64,000 nucleotides of DNA from Alphaproteobacteria bacterium Ga0077535 (GTDB lineage Bacteria > Pseudomonadota > Alphaproteobacteria > Caulobacterales > Aquidulcibacteraceae), in contig LNEK01000035.1 of assembly GCA_001464425.1 (NCBI GenBank), positions 1-64,000 of the forward strand. The letters are read 5' to 3'. A program made the translations under genes and the position numbers. Numbering within the stretch: the stretch's first letter is position 1; every line of letters starts with the position of its first letter. Of this stretch, positions 8,601-18,430 are shown piece by piece. A model generated the notes under the pieces. It did no database searches, was not told where the DNA came from, and was given only the letters and a program-made list of their open reading frames with translations.

Positions 8601-9484
8601 CCCGGCAGCTGCGCCTTATCGCGGATGAATTGAGAAAGCAGCCATTTCTCACCGCTCGTTGGCGGCGCGCCTTCATGCTCGGTGCGTTCATCGGGTGCGC
8701 CGGCATCGTCGACATTGCGGAAGAACAACGCCCCGCCGCGCGGCGGCTTCAGCTTGCGGTCTAGCCGCAGGAAGTGCGTCTCCCCGGCCTCGAATGCATC
8801 GTTGAGATAGACCAAAAATGTCAGCGGCCGCTGACCAAGCTCGGCGATCTCCGCGTTGAGCTGGGGCGACGGCATCAGAAAATCGAAATGCGGCCCGAAC
8901 GTCTGCCCGGGCAGATAGCGAAACACCGAGGTCCGCTCCAAATGCGAGACCGGCACGCCCATCGTACTGGCGATGCGCTCGCGGATCAGGAGGAGCGGCA
9001 GATCGAGATCGAGCACCCCGAAGGTCGCGGTGGTGTTACTACGCACGTCATCCTGTGCTGGGCGGCCAGAAATTGGATCGTACACCAATGACGGCGTCTG
9101 CATCGGCGTCGCCCGCGCAATCAGCCAAGCGCACAAACCTTGATCAAGAAAATCATCGACCAGCCCGATACGCGGCGAGTGCGATACTTCTGCCGAGCTG
9201 CACGCGCTGGTCCATGCCTCAATGTCAAAGTCGCCAAGCAGGTTCATCTGCGCCTGCGCATGCGCATCGCCCGCATTTGCTGCACGCGTTAGCCACGCAA
9301 ACGCATCGCTCCAGCTCTGATCGCGCCCGTACCCGATGCCGGCGATCGTCGCCGCCAGCACCGCCGCCTCGGCAAGCTCATCACGCGCAAGCGTCTCGAC
9401 CTGCTCGGCGACATATTCCTCATTGATCCGCCCATCGGCGCGCAGCAACTTGACGATGCTTTGGAAGCGGGCCTCGGCGTTCAT
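8597..9484 (-). CDS. 2-oxoglutarate/Fe(II) prolyl 4-hydroxylase-like oxygenase with Sel1-like N-terminus
   Basis: 295 residues. The N-terminal about 85 residues contain a Sel1-like helical repeat (AFAWLTRAANAGDAHAQ). The C-terminal part is a P4Hc-type jelly roll: iron ligands H199 and D201 (GPHFDF) and H270, with K280 as the likely 2-oxoglutarate anchor. It probably hydroxylates a peptide or protein substrate, with the Sel1 part aiding partner binding (inference). The next gene on the strand lies just seven bases upstream, so cotranscription is likely. Confidence 0.85.
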   Translation of the reverse strand: MNAEARFQSIVKLLRADGRINEEYVAEQVETLARDELAEAAVLAATIAGIGYGRDQSWSDAFAWLTRAANAGDAHAQAQMNLLGDFDIEAWTSACSSAEVSHSPRIGLVDDFLDQGLCAWLIARATPMQTPSLVYDPISGRPAQDDVRSNTTATFGVLDLDLPLLLIRERIASTMGVPVSHLERTSVFRYLPGQTFGPHFDFLMPSPQLNAEIAELGQRPLTFLVYLNDAFEAGETHFLRLDRKLKPPRGGALFFRNVDDAGAPDERTEHEGAPPTSGEKWLLSQFIRDKAQLPG

Positions 9485-9491
9485 CGGAAGA

Positions 9492-10028
9492 CTACTTGCG
9501 CACTTTCGGGGCGCCGAGCGTCATGAAAATCACTGGCCCATCCGTCGGCGCGCGATAAACGCCGTGCGCGCCGTTCACCTTCATCGCCAGCGCGGTCATC
9601 TGCCAGGCCTGTTGTTCGTCCATCTTCAACGACCGCGTCGTGAGTTCTTCGAGCCCGTGCTTGTCGCCGAACCAACGCGTGCGCTCGGCGTCATTGCGCA
9701 GGCGCTGCGCGACCATTGGGTGATCCCAGCCCCAGCGGAACACACTGGTGCGCGGATTCCATGCGCCGATGATCTGCACCGGCGCCGTCACCAACGCGCC
9801 GTCCTTGCGGTCGAACTGAATGATCCCGGCGTTTTGATCGACCTGCCAGGGCGAGGTCTCGAGCTTCAGCCTTTTGGTCAGCCAACGCTGGCGGTTGAGA
9901 AGGTCGATCCAGCTCTCAGCCCAGAAGCGGTCGACATCGACCTCCTCGCCGCCCCACGGCACCAGCGCGCCAGTCTGCGGCCGCGCTGGCGCGTTTGGCT
10001 GTGGCGCTCGGCGCTTCTTCTTGAGCAT
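9492..10028 (-). CDS. Uncharacterised protein, DUF6882-like
   Basis: 178 residues with a basic, Pro-rich N-terminus and a mixed alpha/beta body. The VQIIGAWNPRTSVFRWGWDHP segment is typical of small stress- or secretion-associated families annotated DUF6882; I recognise it only loosely. It has no signal peptide or membrane span. It precedes the prolyl-hydroxylase-like gene by seven bases on the same strand, so the two may form a unit. Confidence 0.7.
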   Translation of the reverse strand: MLKKKRRAPQPNAPARPQTGALVPWGGEEVDVDRFWAESWIDLLNRQRWLTKRLKLETSPWQVDQNAGIIQFDRKDGALVTAPVQIIGAWNPRTSVFRWGWDHPMVAQRLRNDAERTRWFGDKHGLEELTTRSLKMDEQQAWQMTALAMKVNGAHGVYRAPTDGPVIFMTLGAPKVRK

Positions 10029-10042
10029 TCGCTCCCCGGGTT

Positions 10043-10087
10043 CCGCTGGCGGCGGAGGATGTGGATAACCAATTTCCCCGCCAGCGG
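10043..10087 (-). terminator. Inverted repeat after the methyltransferase gene
   Basis: Perfect 10-bp arms, CCGCTGGCGG (10043-10052) and CCGCCAGCGG (10078-10087), separated by 25 bases, placed just after the stop of the TrmJ-type gene on the minus strand and before the next gene. It has no T-run, so termination is only a suggestion. Confidence 0.4.
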
Positions 10088-10099
10088 GAAAGTCATTTC

Positions 10100-10885
10100 C
10101 TAAACGTCATCAATCTTGCGCCCGCCACGGCCAATGGTGAGGGCCTTGATGATCCCACGCATCGTCCGCGTCTCTTGATCAGTCAGCCGGGCGCGCAAAA
10201 ATAAGGCGCGCAGGTTTCGCTTCATCAGCGGCGCTTTGTCGAGCGGGTGAAAAAACCGCCCTCGTTCAAGCTCTTCCTCAAGGTGGGTGAACATCGCCTC
10301 GAGCTCCGCTTGGGTAGCCGGCGGGTTCACCGTGTCGCGAAACCAGGCCGGCGCAGCCGGGCCGTCGCGCGCTTCCGCGTTGGCGTAGGCGAACACCGCC
10401 ACGGCGTTGGCGAGGTTGAGAGAGGCAAAGCCAGGATTGACCGGCAGCGTCAGGATCGCATCGGCCTTGGCGATTTCATCTGACTCCATCCCATGCGCTT
10501 CCGGCCCGAACATCACCACCGGGCGCTCGCCCGCGTTTATCGCGCTCCTGATCTTCTCCGCCGCCTCGCGCGGGCCCCAGACCGGCTTCTCCATCCCGCG
10601 GGGCCTCGCCGTCGCGGCCAGCACCAACGTTGCGTCCGCGAGCGCGTCTTCGAGCTTCCACTCCACCTTCGCCTGCTTCAGCACGTGGTCAGCGCCGACC
10701 GCCACGACCTCGGCCTTGGGGTTTGGCCACCTGTCCCGCGGCGCGACAAGCCGGAGCGAGGTCAGGCCAAAATTCAGCATGACGCGCGCAACGGCGCCGA
10801 TGTTTTCCCCCATCTGGGGGCGCACCAGGCAGACAGCCGGCCATTCGTCCTCGATTGGCGGCGGCATGTTTCGTGCGCGGGTCAT
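10100..10885 (-). CDS. trmJ: TrmJ-type tRNA/rRNA 2'-O-methyltransferase (SPOUT)
   Basis: 261 residues of the SpoU/TrmH class. Motif 1: VRPQMGENIGAVARVMLNFG. The knot region carries VVMFGPEAHGMESDE and LTLPVNPGFASLNLANAV, which bind S-adenosylmethionine. TrmJ modifies the ribose of nucleotide 32 in the tRNA anticodon loop; the C-terminal helical extension (about 90 residues) fits TrmJ. The start at 10885 is the first in-frame ATG; a second Met lies six codons inside. Divergent to the next gene with only 21 bases between starts. Confidence 0.88.
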   Translation of the reverse strand: MTRARNMPPPIEDEWPAVCLVRPQMGENIGAVARVMLNFGLTSLRLVAPRDRWPNPKAEVVAVGADHVLKQAKVEWKLEDALADATLVLAATARPRGMEKPVWGPREAAEKIRSAINAGERPVVMFGPEAHGMESDEIAKADAILTLPVNPGFASLNLANAVAVFAYANAEARDGPAAPAWFRDTVNPPATQAELEAMFTHLEEELERGRFFHPLDKAPLMKRNLRALFLRARLTDQETRTMRGIIKALTIGRGGRKIDDV

Positions 10886-10906
10886 TGTTCAGGATCGATC
10901 CAAAGC

Positions 10907-11284
10907 ATGGCGACGGACGTCATTTCGTATCGTAAGCCGCGCCGCAAGCGCGGGAGCTGGTGGGCGTACTTCGCCCGCCGCTTTGGCGCGCTCGTGGTCA
11001 CCTTAATCGCGCTCGGGTTCGCAAGCTTCCTCGCGCCGCTCATCCGCGCGCCGAGCCGCACGCCTCCGGCGCCTGTTCTGACCGAAGCGGCCCCGCCCGC
11101 GCCAGAGCCAGAGTTGCAGGAGACTGACGTAGCGCTCGATCTCGCTGGGGCGCCGCCCGCCCGGCAGCGCCGGCAGCGCCGGCCGCAAGGTATCCCACTC
11201 GACGCCGCGACCGACATCCGCGAGGACGGCTACGAAATCCTCTCCGCCGCCGAACTGGACGCCATCTCCCAGGCCCGGAACTAA
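10907..11284 (+). CDS. Single-span membrane protein with proline-rich linker
   Basis: About 125 residues: a basic N-terminus (RKPRRKRG), one transmembrane helix at about residues 22-45, a Pro/Ala/Glu-rich linker, an Arg-rich patch and a short C-terminal helix. No recognised domain. It is divergent from the methyltransferase and 73 bases before icd. Confidence 0.6.
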   Translation: MATDVISYRKPRRKRGSWWAYFARRFGALVVTLIALGFASFLAPLIRAPSRTPPAPVLTEAAPPAPEPELQETDVALDLAGAPPARQRRQRRPQGIPLDAATDIREDGYEILSAAELDAISQARN

Positions 11285-11357
11285 GCCGCCGCATTTGCGC
11301 TCTGCGCCCAAGCTGCTACCACGCCCGCAAATTTCCCCGAGCGCGAGGTAAGTGGCG

Positions 11358-12575
11358 ATGGCCAAAATCAAGGTGGACAATCCGGTAGTCGATATGGACG
11401 GCGACGAGATGACCCGGATCATCTGGGCGGCGATCAAGGAACGCCTGATCCACCCCTACCTCGACATCGATCTCAAATATTACGACCTCGGCGTCGAAAG
11501 CCGCGACGCCACCAACGATCAAATCACGATCGAGGCCGCCAATGCGACCAAGCAATACGGCGTCGCCGTAAAGTGCGCGACCATCACGCCGGACGAAGCC
11601 CGCGTGAAAGAGTTCGGCCTCAAAGAAATGTGGAAGTCGCCTAACGGCACCATCCGCAACATCCTCGGCGGCGTCATCTTCCGCGAACCAATCATCTGCA
11701 AGAACGTGCCGCGCCTCGTGCCGGGCTGGACGCAGCCGATAGTCGTCGGCCGTCATGCTTTCGGCGATCAGTACCGCGCTACCGATTTCCGCTTTCCGGG
11801 CAAAGGCACCCTCACCGTCAAATTCGTCGGCGAAGATGGCACGGTGATCGAGAAGGAGGTCTTTAAAGCGCCGGGCTCGGGCGTCGCCATGGCGATGTAC
11901 AATCTCGATGAAAGCATCAAGGAATTCGCCCGCTCGTCGTTCAATTATGGCCTGATGAAAAACTACCCGGTCTATCTCTCGACCAAGAACACGATCCTCA
12001 AAGCCTATGACGGCCGCTTCAAGGATATCTTCCAAGAAATCTTCGACGCCGAATTCAAGGCGGAGTTCGACAAGCGCAAGCTGACCTACGAGCACCGCCT
12101 GATCGACGACATGGTCGCCTCCGCGCTGAAATGGAGCGGCGGCTATATCTGGGCCTGCAAAAACTACGACGGCGACGTCCAATCCGACACCGTCGCCCAA
12201 GGCTTCGGTTCGCTCGGCCTCATGACGTCAGTGCTGATCACGCCGGACGGCAAGACGATGGAAGCGGAAGCCGCGCACGGCACTGTGACGCGCCATTACC
12301 GCCAACATCAAAAGGGCGAGCCGACCTCGACCAATTCCGTCGCCTCGATCTTCGCCTGGACGCGCGGCCTCGCCCATCGCGGCAAGCTCGACAACAACCA
12401 AAAGCTGATCGACTACGCACTGCTCTTGGAAAAGATAACCGTCGATACAGTCGAAGCCGGCCAAATGACCAAGGACCTCGCGCTTCTGGTCGGCGACACG
12501 CAAGCTTGGCTTACCACCGAAGGTTTCCTCGACGCTGTCGGCGACAATCTCGATCGCGCCATGGGCCAAGCCTAA
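11358..12575 (+). CDS. icd: NADP-dependent isocitrate dehydrogenase
   Basis: 405 residues, of the eukaryote-like (IDH1-type) class common in Alphaproteobacteria. It oxidatively decarboxylates isocitrate to 2-oxoglutarate in the citric acid cycle and supplies NADPH. Visible: [11 protein letters not shown] at the N-terminus, the substrate region [13 protein letters not shown], and the C-terminal [14 protein letters not shown] nucleotide-binding segment. I chose the ATG at 11358 because GAGGTAAG lies 7-12 bases upstream; a GTG at 11352 would add two residues. A strong hairpin follows the stop, so it is probably monocistronic. Confidence 0.95.
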   Translation: MAKIKVDNPVVDMDGDEMTRIIWAAIKERLIHPYLDIDLKYYDLGVESRDATNDQITIEAANATKQYGVAVKCATITPDEARVKEFGLKEMWKSPNGTIRNILGGVIFREPIICKNVPRLVPGWTQPIVVGRHAFGDQYRATDFRFPGKGTLTVKFVGEDGTVIEKEVFKAPGSGVAMAMYNLDESIKEFARSSFNYGLMKNYPVYLSTKNTILKAYDGRFKDIFQEIFDAEFKAEFDKRKLTYEHRLIDDMVASALKWSGGYIWACKNYDGDVQSDTVAQGFGSLGLMTSVLITPDGKTMEAEAAHGTVTRHYRQHQKGEPTSTNSVASIFAWTRGLAHRGKLDNNQKLIDYALLLEKITVDTVEAGQMTKDLALLVGDTQAWLTTEGFLDAVGDNLDRAMGQA

Positions 12576-12583
12576 GCATCACA

Positions 12584-12621
12584 CGCCGCCGCTCTTGGCT
12601 CATGAGCCGGGAGCGGCGGCG
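12584..12621 (+). terminator. Hairpin after icd
   Basis: Outer arms of 11 bases (CGCCGCCGCTC at 12584-12594, GAGCGGCGGCG at 12611-12621) enclose an inner perfect palindrome GGCTCATGAGCC (12597-12608), giving a long nearly continuous stem. It starts eight bases after the icd stop. No U-tract follows. Confidence 0.65.
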
Positions 12622-12678
12622 TAGCGCGCATTCCGCCACCGTGAGTTGGATGTCGATATCTTCGCATCGTGGAACAAT

Positions 12679-12696
12679 GTGTGCGGTACCGCACAC
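12679..12696. promoter_or_regulatory. Perfect 18-bp palindrome, possible operator
   Basis: GTGTGCGGTACCGCACAC is a perfect palindrome in the 237-base gap between icd and an acetyltransferase gene, 117 bases before the latter's ATG. Nothing else in the gap looks coding. Its symmetry fits a dimeric regulator site, but no regulator can be assigned. Confidence 0.35.
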
Positions 12697-12812
12697 GTAC
12701 TTCGATCACACCGCGATAAATTGGGGCCGACGAGGCCGAGACGTATCCGCAAAAGAGTTACACGCGGACGGCGCAGCGCGCTCGCGCTATTCGTCTGCGG
12801 GGCTCACGTAAG

Positions 12813-13256
12813 ATGGCGTTCACGATCCGAGAACTGTTGAAGGAAGACCGCCCGGGTTGGGAAAACCTCTGGGGCGGCTACCTCGATTTCTACGAAGCCA
12901 AAATGGAAGCCGTCACCATTGAGGTGACGTGGTCGCGCTTCTTCGATCCCGCCGAACCGATGCTAGCATTGGTCGCAGTCGATAGCGGTACGCACGACCT
13001 CATCGGCCTCGTGCACTGCGTCTTCCATCGCGGCACCTGGGCGATCGGCGAATTTTGTTATCTCGAAGACCTTTTCGTCGCCGCCAGCGCCCGCAAGCAA
13101 GGCATCGGCCGTGCGCTGATTGAAGCTGTCTATAATCGCGCCGACGCGCGCAAATGCGAACGCGTCTATTGGCTGACGCAGTACGACAACGCCACCGCCC
13201 GCGCGCTCTATGATCAAGTCGCAAAGCATACTGGCTTCATTCAATACCGGCGCTAG
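12813..13256 (+). CDS. GNAT family N-acetyltransferase
   Basis: 147 residues of the Gcn5-related fold. The acetyl-CoA loop is seen as LEDLFVAASARKQGIGRALIEAV (motif A, Q/RxxGxG/A), with an aromatic C-terminus (YWLTQYDNATARALYDQ). Family members acetylate amines of small molecules or proteins; the substrate is unknown. Its stop codon directly abuts the stop of the convergent enoyl-CoA hydratase gene. Confidence 0.88.
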   Translation: MAFTIRELLKEDRPGWENLWGGYLDFYEAKMEAVTIEVTWSRFFDPAEPMLALVAVDSGTHDLIGLVHCVFHRGTWAIGEFCYLEDLFVAASARKQGIGRALIEAVYNRADARKCERVYWLTQYDNATARALYDQVAKHTGFIQYRR

Positions 13257-14135
13257 CTAGTCCTTAAACGGCGGCGTCTTTCGCCATGGATAGGGCGGCG
13301 GCATGTCGCTGGAAACTTTGTCCGGATAAACCGGCGGGCGCTTTTCCAAGAACGAGGTCACGCCTTCCTTCGCATCGCCTGCACGTCCGCGCGCGACCAT
13401 GAGCCGGCTCTCAAGCCGATGCGCTTCCATGGGATGCGACGCATCGAGCATGTCGAGCATCATCCGACGCGCCAGAGCGACTGAAACGGGCGAGGTGTTG
13501 TCCGCAATCTCCCGCGCCAAAGCATGCGCCGCCGGCAAAAGCTCATCGGCCTTATGCAGCGAGCGCACGAGCCCGCGCTCTTTCGCTTCTTCGCTGGTGA
13601 ACACGCGCCCGGTCATCGTCCACTCCAGTGCGGTGGAAACGCCGACAAGCCGCGGCAAGAAGTACGACGACAATGTCTCCGGCACGATTCCGCGACGCGC
13701 GAACACGAATCCCATCTTCGCGCCTTCGACAGCCAGCCGCACATCCATCGGCAACGTCATCGTCGCGCCAACACCAACAGCCGCGCCATTGATCGCCGCG
13801 ATCACCGGCTTCAGGCTCTCATAGATCCGCAGACCCACCCGCCCGCCGCTATCGCGCACACGCTCTTCATCGAACTCTTCGCCGCGCCCCGCGAGCCGCT
13901 TCTCATAATCGAAAGTCGCGCCGCCCGAACCCAGATCAGCGCCAGCACAGAACGCGTGCCCCTCACCGGTTACGATCACAGCGCGCACATCGTCGTTCGC
14001 ATCCGTCGCATCGAATGCGGCGATCATGTCGCGCATCATCTCACCGGTGAACGCATTCATGCGGTCTGGCCGGTCTAGGGTCAGCGTTGCGACGCCGTTG
14101 GCGATTTCGAGTTTGACGGTTTCGTAGTTAGGCAT
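13257..14135 (-). CDS. Enoyl-CoA hydratase/isomerase family protein
   Basis: 292 residues of the crotonase fold. VATLTLDRPDRMNAF begins the first beta-strand unit; the oxyanion-hole region HAFCAGADL and the GAAVGVGATM segment are intact. A Glu in the position of the usual hydratase acid is visible near RRGIVPETLSSYFLPRLVG. The likely role is hydration or isomerisation of an acyl-CoA in fatty acid or side-chain breakdown. The acidic-aromatic C-terminal tail (about 30 residues) is longer than in short paralogues. Confidence 0.9.
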   Translation of the reverse strand: MPNYETVKLEIANGVATLTLDRPDRMNAFTGEMMRDMIAAFDATDANDDVRAVIVTGEGHAFCAGADLGSGGATFDYEKRLAGRGEEFDEERVRDSGGRVGLRIYESLKPVIAAINGAAVGVGATMTLPMDVRLAVEGAKMGFVFARRGIVPETLSSYFLPRLVGVSTALEWTMTGRVFTSEEAKERGLVRSLHKADELLPAAHALAREIADNTSPVSVALARRMMLDMLDASHPMEAHRLESRLMVARGRAGDAKEGVTSFLEKRPPVYPDKVSSDMPPPYPWRKTPPFKD

Positions 14136-14170
14136 CGATGCGGCTCCGCAATGAGCCGATACGCTAGCGC

Positions 14171-14512
14171 TCAGAGGCGTAGCAACTCAACCTCTGCCGC
14201 TTGGTAAGGGTCGAGCCGGTACACCAGCTGCCGGTGGATCGCGACCAACGCGCCCGCGCCCCAATCCTCAATCAGCTCGGCGTCGTCGCGCTCGCACGCC
14301 TGCCAGTGCGAGCCGTCCTCGCAAATCAGCACTTTGCCGTCCGCCAAAACGGTGTCGATGGTCGAAACTGCGCCGGATTGCGCGCCGGCGCCTAATCCGA
14401 CTCGGAACACAGAGAGAATCGCGTCACGTTGCTGCGGAGTGAGCCGGTGCCACTCTAGCCGCTCAAAAAGCTCTGGCCCGAGATAGGCAGCCAGTGCGTC
14501 GTTCTGTGTCAT
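14171..14512 (-). CDS. Hypothetical protein
   Basis: 113 residues, soluble, acidic, without signal or membrane span. The N-terminal half is helical (LGPELFERLEWHRLTPQQRDAI); the second half is predicted beta-rich, with a DGSHWQACERDD segment. No family recognised. It is 35 bases upstream of the enoyl-CoA hydratase on the same strand. Confidence 0.6.
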   Translation of the reverse strand: MTQNDALAAYLGPELFERLEWHRLTPQQRDAILSVFRVGLGAGAQSGAVSTIDTVLADGKVLICEDGSHWQACERDDAELIEDWGAGALVAIHRQLVYRLDPYQAAEVELLRL

Positions 14513-14589
14513 ACCGGCGTCCCCACAACCGAATCGAGTCGTCCAAAAGCGACTGATTTGGTTTCCGAGATATTACCTGGCCGAATTGA

Positions 14590-15105
14590 TCAGAGCGGCA
14601 GCCTCCAGATCAGGTCGCGGTCCGCCGTCTCGCCGACCATGAATTCCCACTCACTGAAATCCTGAAAACCGTGGCGGCGATAAAAACGCTGCGCCCGCTC
14701 GTTGTTCTCCCATACGCTCAGATAAAGCGCTGAAGCACCCTGCTGTTTCGCCCACGCGATCACGTCATCCATCAACGTCGCAGCAACGCCCGCGCCCTTG
14801 ACGCTCTCATCAACGTAGAGACGGTGAAGCTCGACCGCATTCGCATCATCGACCGGCATCGAAAGCGCGCCCATCATGCAATAGCCGACGATCTCTCCAT
14901 CGCGCAGTGCTAGACGATAGCGCGTTTCGCCATCGCCGATCTCTTCGCGCTGCACATCGGCGCAGAAGCTCTTCGCCAGATAGGACGCAAGATCGGCGGG
15001 CGGGTACGGCAGATGCCCAAACGTCGCCACCCAAGACGCGCGCCCAAACGCCGCTAACGCTTCCGCATCAGCTGCAACCGCATCGCGATACGTGATCGCG
15101 CTCAC
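14590..15105 (-). CDS. GNAT family N-acetyltransferase
   Basis: 171 residues. The motif A region is [28 protein letters not shown], followed by a typical [19 protein letters not shown] segment ending the fold. It begins with GTG overlapping the alaS stop (GTGA), so it is translationally coupled to alaS. The substrate is unknown. Coupling to a tRNA synthetase is suggestive of a role near translation, but this is inference. Confidence 0.88.
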   Translation of the reverse strand: MSAITYRDAVAADAEALAAFGRASWVATFGHLPYPPADLASYLAKSFCADVQREEIGDGETRYRLALRDGEIVGYCMMGALSMPVDDANAVELHRLYVDESVKGAGVAATLMDDVIAWAKQQGASALYLSVWENNERAQRFYRRHGFQDFSEWEFMVGETADRDLIWRLPL

Positions 15106-17774
15106 GCCGCCAGCGCGCCTTGTAGCGCGGCGCGAATGGCTTCGATCGCTTTGGCAGCTTCGCCGCCATTCGGGCCACCGCCTTGCGCCATGTCGGGCCG
15201 GCCGCCGCCGCCTTGACCGCCGACAGCTGCAACGCCGGCCTTGAGCAAATCCACCGCGCTGACTTTGCCCTTGAGATCGTCGGTGACGCCAACGGCGAGC
15301 GCCGCCTTGCCGTCTTCAACGCCAATATAAGCGATGACGCCGGAGCCGATCGACTTCTTGCCTTCATCGACAAGCCCGCGCAGCTCCTTCGCCGGCACGC
15401 CTTCCAGCACGCGCGCCAACATCGAAACACCGGCCACGCTCTCGGGGCCCGCCGGCGCCGCGCCGCCGCTATTGCCCGCGAGCGCGAGCTTCTTTTTGGT
15501 GTCCGCCAATTCGCGCTCGAGTTTACGGCGCTCGTCCGCAAGCTGCGTTACGCGCTCCGTCACTTCAGAGAGCGGCGCTTTGATGCTCGCCGCGATCGCT
15601 TTCGCCAGCGCCGCTTGCGCCTTCAAATGCGCCAACGCCGCAGCACCGGTCGCGCCCTCGATACGGCGGATGCCCGCCGCGACACCGCCTTCGCTCAAAA
15701 TCGAGAACACCGCGATGTCGCCCGTGCGCTTCACGTGCGTGCCGCCGCACAGCTCGACCGAATAAGCTTTGCCATTGCCGTCGAGCGCATCACCGAGACG
15801 CAGCACGCGCACGGTGTCGCCGTATTTTTCACCGAACAGCGCGAGCGCGCCTTCTTCGATCGCCTTCGCGGGCGCCATCTCCTTGATTACGCCTTCGGCG
15901 TTCTGGCGAATGATCGCGTTCACTTCATCTTCGACGCGCGTGATCTCGTCCGGCGTCATGGCTTGGCCATGACTGAAGTCGAAACGGAAATAGTCCGCCT
16001 CCACCAGGGAGCCCTTCTGCGTCACGTGCGGTCCCAGCACATTGCGCAAGGCCGCGTGCAGCAAGTGCGTGGCCGAGTGGTTGGCGCGGATCGCCGAGCG
16101 GCGCGCGCGATCGATCTCAAGCTTGGCCTTGTCGCCAACCTTGATCGCGCCCTTCACCAAGCGGCCGATATGCGCATGCAGTGCGCCCGCCTGCTTGTGC
16201 GTGTCCTCAACGATGAACTCGGCGCCGTTATCGAACCTGATCACGCCGTGATCGCCGGACTGGCCGCCGCTCTCGGCATAAAACGGCGTGCGATCAAACA
16301 CGAGCGCGCCGGCAGCACCCTCGCGTAATTCGTGCTGCTCTTCGCCTCCGGCGACGATCCCGGCGAGCGCGCCTTCACCGTTCTCGGCGCCATAGCCGAG
16401 GAACTCGTTTCCAGTCGTGCGCTCCAGGATCGAATGCCAGACCGCCGGGTTGTCAGCGCCGTCCGCGCCCTTCCAGCTGGCCGCGCCCTGGTCGCGCTGG
16501 CCTTGCATCGCCGCATCATATTCAGCGACGTCCACTTCGAGCGAACGGCCGCGCAGAATGTCTTGTGTGAGATCGAGCGGGAAGCCGAACGTGTCGTAGA
16601 GCTTGAACGCCGTGCGGCCAGATAGTTTTTGGCCCTGCTGCAAGGTGCTGAGCTCATCTTCAAGCAGGCGCAAACCGTTGGCGAGCGTCCGGCGGAAGCG
16701 CTCCTCTTCTTCGCGCAATTGCGCCTCGATGACGGGTTGAGCGCGCTTCAGATCCGGATAGGCCGCACCCATCTCAGCGATCAACGTCGGCGCCAAACGA
16801 TGCATCAACGGCTCTTTCGCGCCGAGGATGTGCGCATGGCGCATGGCGCGGCGCATAATGCGGCGCAGCACGTAGCCGCGACCTTCGTTCGAGGGCGAGA
16901 CGCCGTCCGCGATCAGGAAGCACGACGAACGCAAGTGGTCGGCGATCACATTATGACTTGGTGCTTGCTCGCCTTGGGCCTTGGTCTTCGTCAGTTCTTC
17001 GGACGCCGCGATCAATGTGCGGAAGAGATCGGTGTCGAACACCGAGTCGACGCCTTGCATCACGCACGCAATGCGCTCGAGACCCATGCCGGTATCTATC
17101 GAAGGCTTAGGCAGTTTTTCGCGCGGCCGATCAGCGCCGAATTGCTCGTATTGCATGAACACGAGATTCCAGAATTCGAGAAAGCGATCGCCATCCTCGT
17201 CCGGCGAGCCGGGCGGGCCGCCGCGAATGTGGTCGCCGCGGTCGATGAAAATTTCAGAGCACGGGCCGCACGGGCCGGTGTCGCCCATCGACCAAAAATT
17301 ATCGGCCGTGGCGATGCGGATGATCTTGTCGTCGCCGAAGCCCGCGATCTTCTTCCAGAGCGCCGCCGCTTCATCGTCATCGTGGTAGATGGTGACGAGC
17401 AGCTTATCCTTCGGCAGCCCGAGATCCTTGGTGATCAGCGTCCAAGCGGCGTCAATGGCGCCTTCCTTGAAATAGTCGCCGAACGAAAAGTTGCCGAGCA
17501 TCTCGAAGAACGTGAGGTGGCGCGCCGTGTAGCCGACATTGTCGAGGTCGTTGTGCTTGCCGCCGGCGCGGACGCACTTTTGGCTCGTGGCAGCGCGCGG
17601 ATACGGGGGCTTGGCGGCGCCGGTGAAGTAATTCTTGAACTGCACCATGCCGGCATTGGTGAATAGCAAGGTCGGGTCGTCCTGCGGCACGAGCGAGGAT
17701 GAGCCCGGCAGCTCATGGCCGCGCGCACTGAAAAAATCGAGAAACTGCTTACGGATATCGTTGACGCTGGGCAT
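15102..17774 (-). CDS. alaS: Alanine--tRNA ligase
   Basis: 890 residues, full length for bacterial AlaRS. The class II catalytic domain starts with [15 protein letters not shown] and includes [12 protein letters not shown] and the [16 protein letters not shown]-like region. The editing domain shows [12 protein letters not shown] (HxxxH zinc site) and [14 protein letters not shown] (Cys and His ligands). The C-terminal coiled coil and C-Ala domain end in a Gly-rich segment ([15 protein letters not shown]), which is normal in this family. It charges tRNA-Ala and hydrolyses mischarged Ser- or Gly-tRNA. A GNAT gene is coupled at its 3' end. Confidence 0.97.
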   Translation of the reverse strand: MPSVNDIRKQFLDFFSARGHELPGSSSLVPQDDPTLLFTNAGMVQFKNYFTGAAKPPYPRAATSQKCVRAGGKHNDLDNVGYTARHLTFFEMLGNFSFGDYFKEGAIDAAWTLITKDLGLPKDKLLVTIYHDDDEAAALWKKIAGFGDDKIIRIATADNFWSMGDTGPCGPCSEIFIDRGDHIRGGPPGSPDEDGDRFLEFWNLVFMQYEQFGADRPREKLPKPSIDTGMGLERIACVMQGVDSVFDTDLFRTLIAASEELTKTKAQGEQAPSHNVIADHLRSSCFLIADGVSPSNEGRGYVLRRIMRRAMRHAHILGAKEPLMHRLAPTLIAEMGAAYPDLKRAQPVIEAQLREEEERFRRTLANGLRLLEDELSTLQQGQKLSGRTAFKLYDTFGFPLDLTQDILRGRSLEVDVAEYDAAMQGQRDQGAASWKGADGADNPAVWHSILERTTGNEFLGYGAENGEGALAGIVAGGEEQHELREGAAGALVFDRTPFYAESGGQSGDHGVIRFDNGAEFIVEDTHKQAGALHAHIGRLVKGAIKVGDKAKLEIDRARRSAIRANHSATHLLHAALRNVLGPHVTQKGSLVEADYFRFDFSHGQAMTPDEITRVEDEVNAIIRQNAEGVIKEMAPAKAIEEGALALFGEKYGDTVRVLRLGDALDGNGKAYSVELCGGTHVKRTGDIAVFSILSEGGVAAGIRRIEGATGAAALAHLKAQAALAKAIAASIKAPLSEVTERVTQLADERRKLERELADTKKKLALAGNSGGAAPAGPESVAGVSMLARVLEGVPAKELRGLVDEGKKSIGSGVIAYIGVEDGKAALAVGVTDDLKGKVSAVDLLKAGVAAVGGQGGGGRPDMAQGGGPNGGEAAKAIEAIRAALQGALAA

Positions 17775-17866
17775 CTGATCTCAAGCCAAATCGAAGGTTG
17801 GCTTGGTATAGGTAGTGCAATGCACAACGCCAAGCGCCAGGACGGCGCGACTCTGAAGCACTCAGG

Positions 17867-18292
17867 TCAGGGCGGTAGGGTCAGCGCCCCATCCACCGAG
17901 AGCGGGAAGTGCGGATTCCAGGCCACTTCCCAAAGATGACCGTCCGGATCCGCAAAGTAGCCGGACCGCCCGCCCCAACTAGCGTCATCCGCCGGCTTCA
18001 CCACCAGGGCGCCTGCGGCCACCGCCTCGGCGATGACGGCGTCGACCTCGTCCTTCGTGCGGACGTTGTGGGCGATGGCGATACCGCGAAAGCCGCTCCC
18101 TTCCGCCGGCACATCCGCGTCACACGCGAGGCTCTCGCGCGGAAACAGGCAAAGCGCCACTGCCCCTGCCTGCAAGAAAACGACTTCGGCGCCGCCTACT
18201 GACGACGCCGAAAATCCGAGTTGGGTGTAGAAAGCCTTGGCGCGCGGTAGATCGGCGACACCAAGAGTGATCAGGGAAACACGCGGCTCCAT
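17867..18292 (-). CDS. VOC (glyoxalase/bleomycin-resistance-like) family protein
   Basis: 141 residues forming two beta-alpha-beta-beta-beta modules: VSLITLGVADLPRAKAFYTQ at the N-terminus, and GYFADPDGHLWEVAWNP at the C-terminus supplying a metal-ligand Glu. The family includes glyoxalases, dioxygenases and drug-binding proteins. The specific activity is unknown. GGAG lies six bases before the ATG, supporting this start. Confidence 0.85.
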   Translation of the reverse strand: MEPRVSLITLGVADLPRAKAFYTQLGFSASSVGGAEVVFLQAGAVALCLFPRESLACDADVPAEGSGFRGIAIAHNVRTKDEVDAVIAEAVAAGALVVKPADDASWGGRSGYFADPDGHLWEVAWNPHFPLSVDGALTLPP

Positions 18293-18430
18293 CGCGCACT
18301 CCTACCGTCAAATCCGCCGGCCGGCCCAGAGACGTGACCAGGGCATGGGGTCGGGTCGGCAACACGCCCCCGAACCGGCCAGCGAAAGACGAAGCGCTCA
18401 ACCGCGCAATTCTAAGCTTAAGCCTTCGGC

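Noticed and set aside
11316-12200. Minus-strand frame opposite icd
   Set aside because: Shadow of a clear dehydrogenase gene.
16629-17666. Long plus-strand frame of 345 codons opposite alaS
   Set aside because: It is the antisense shadow of alaS in GC-rich DNA; composition is Arg/Ala-rich with no motif, and alaS is certain.
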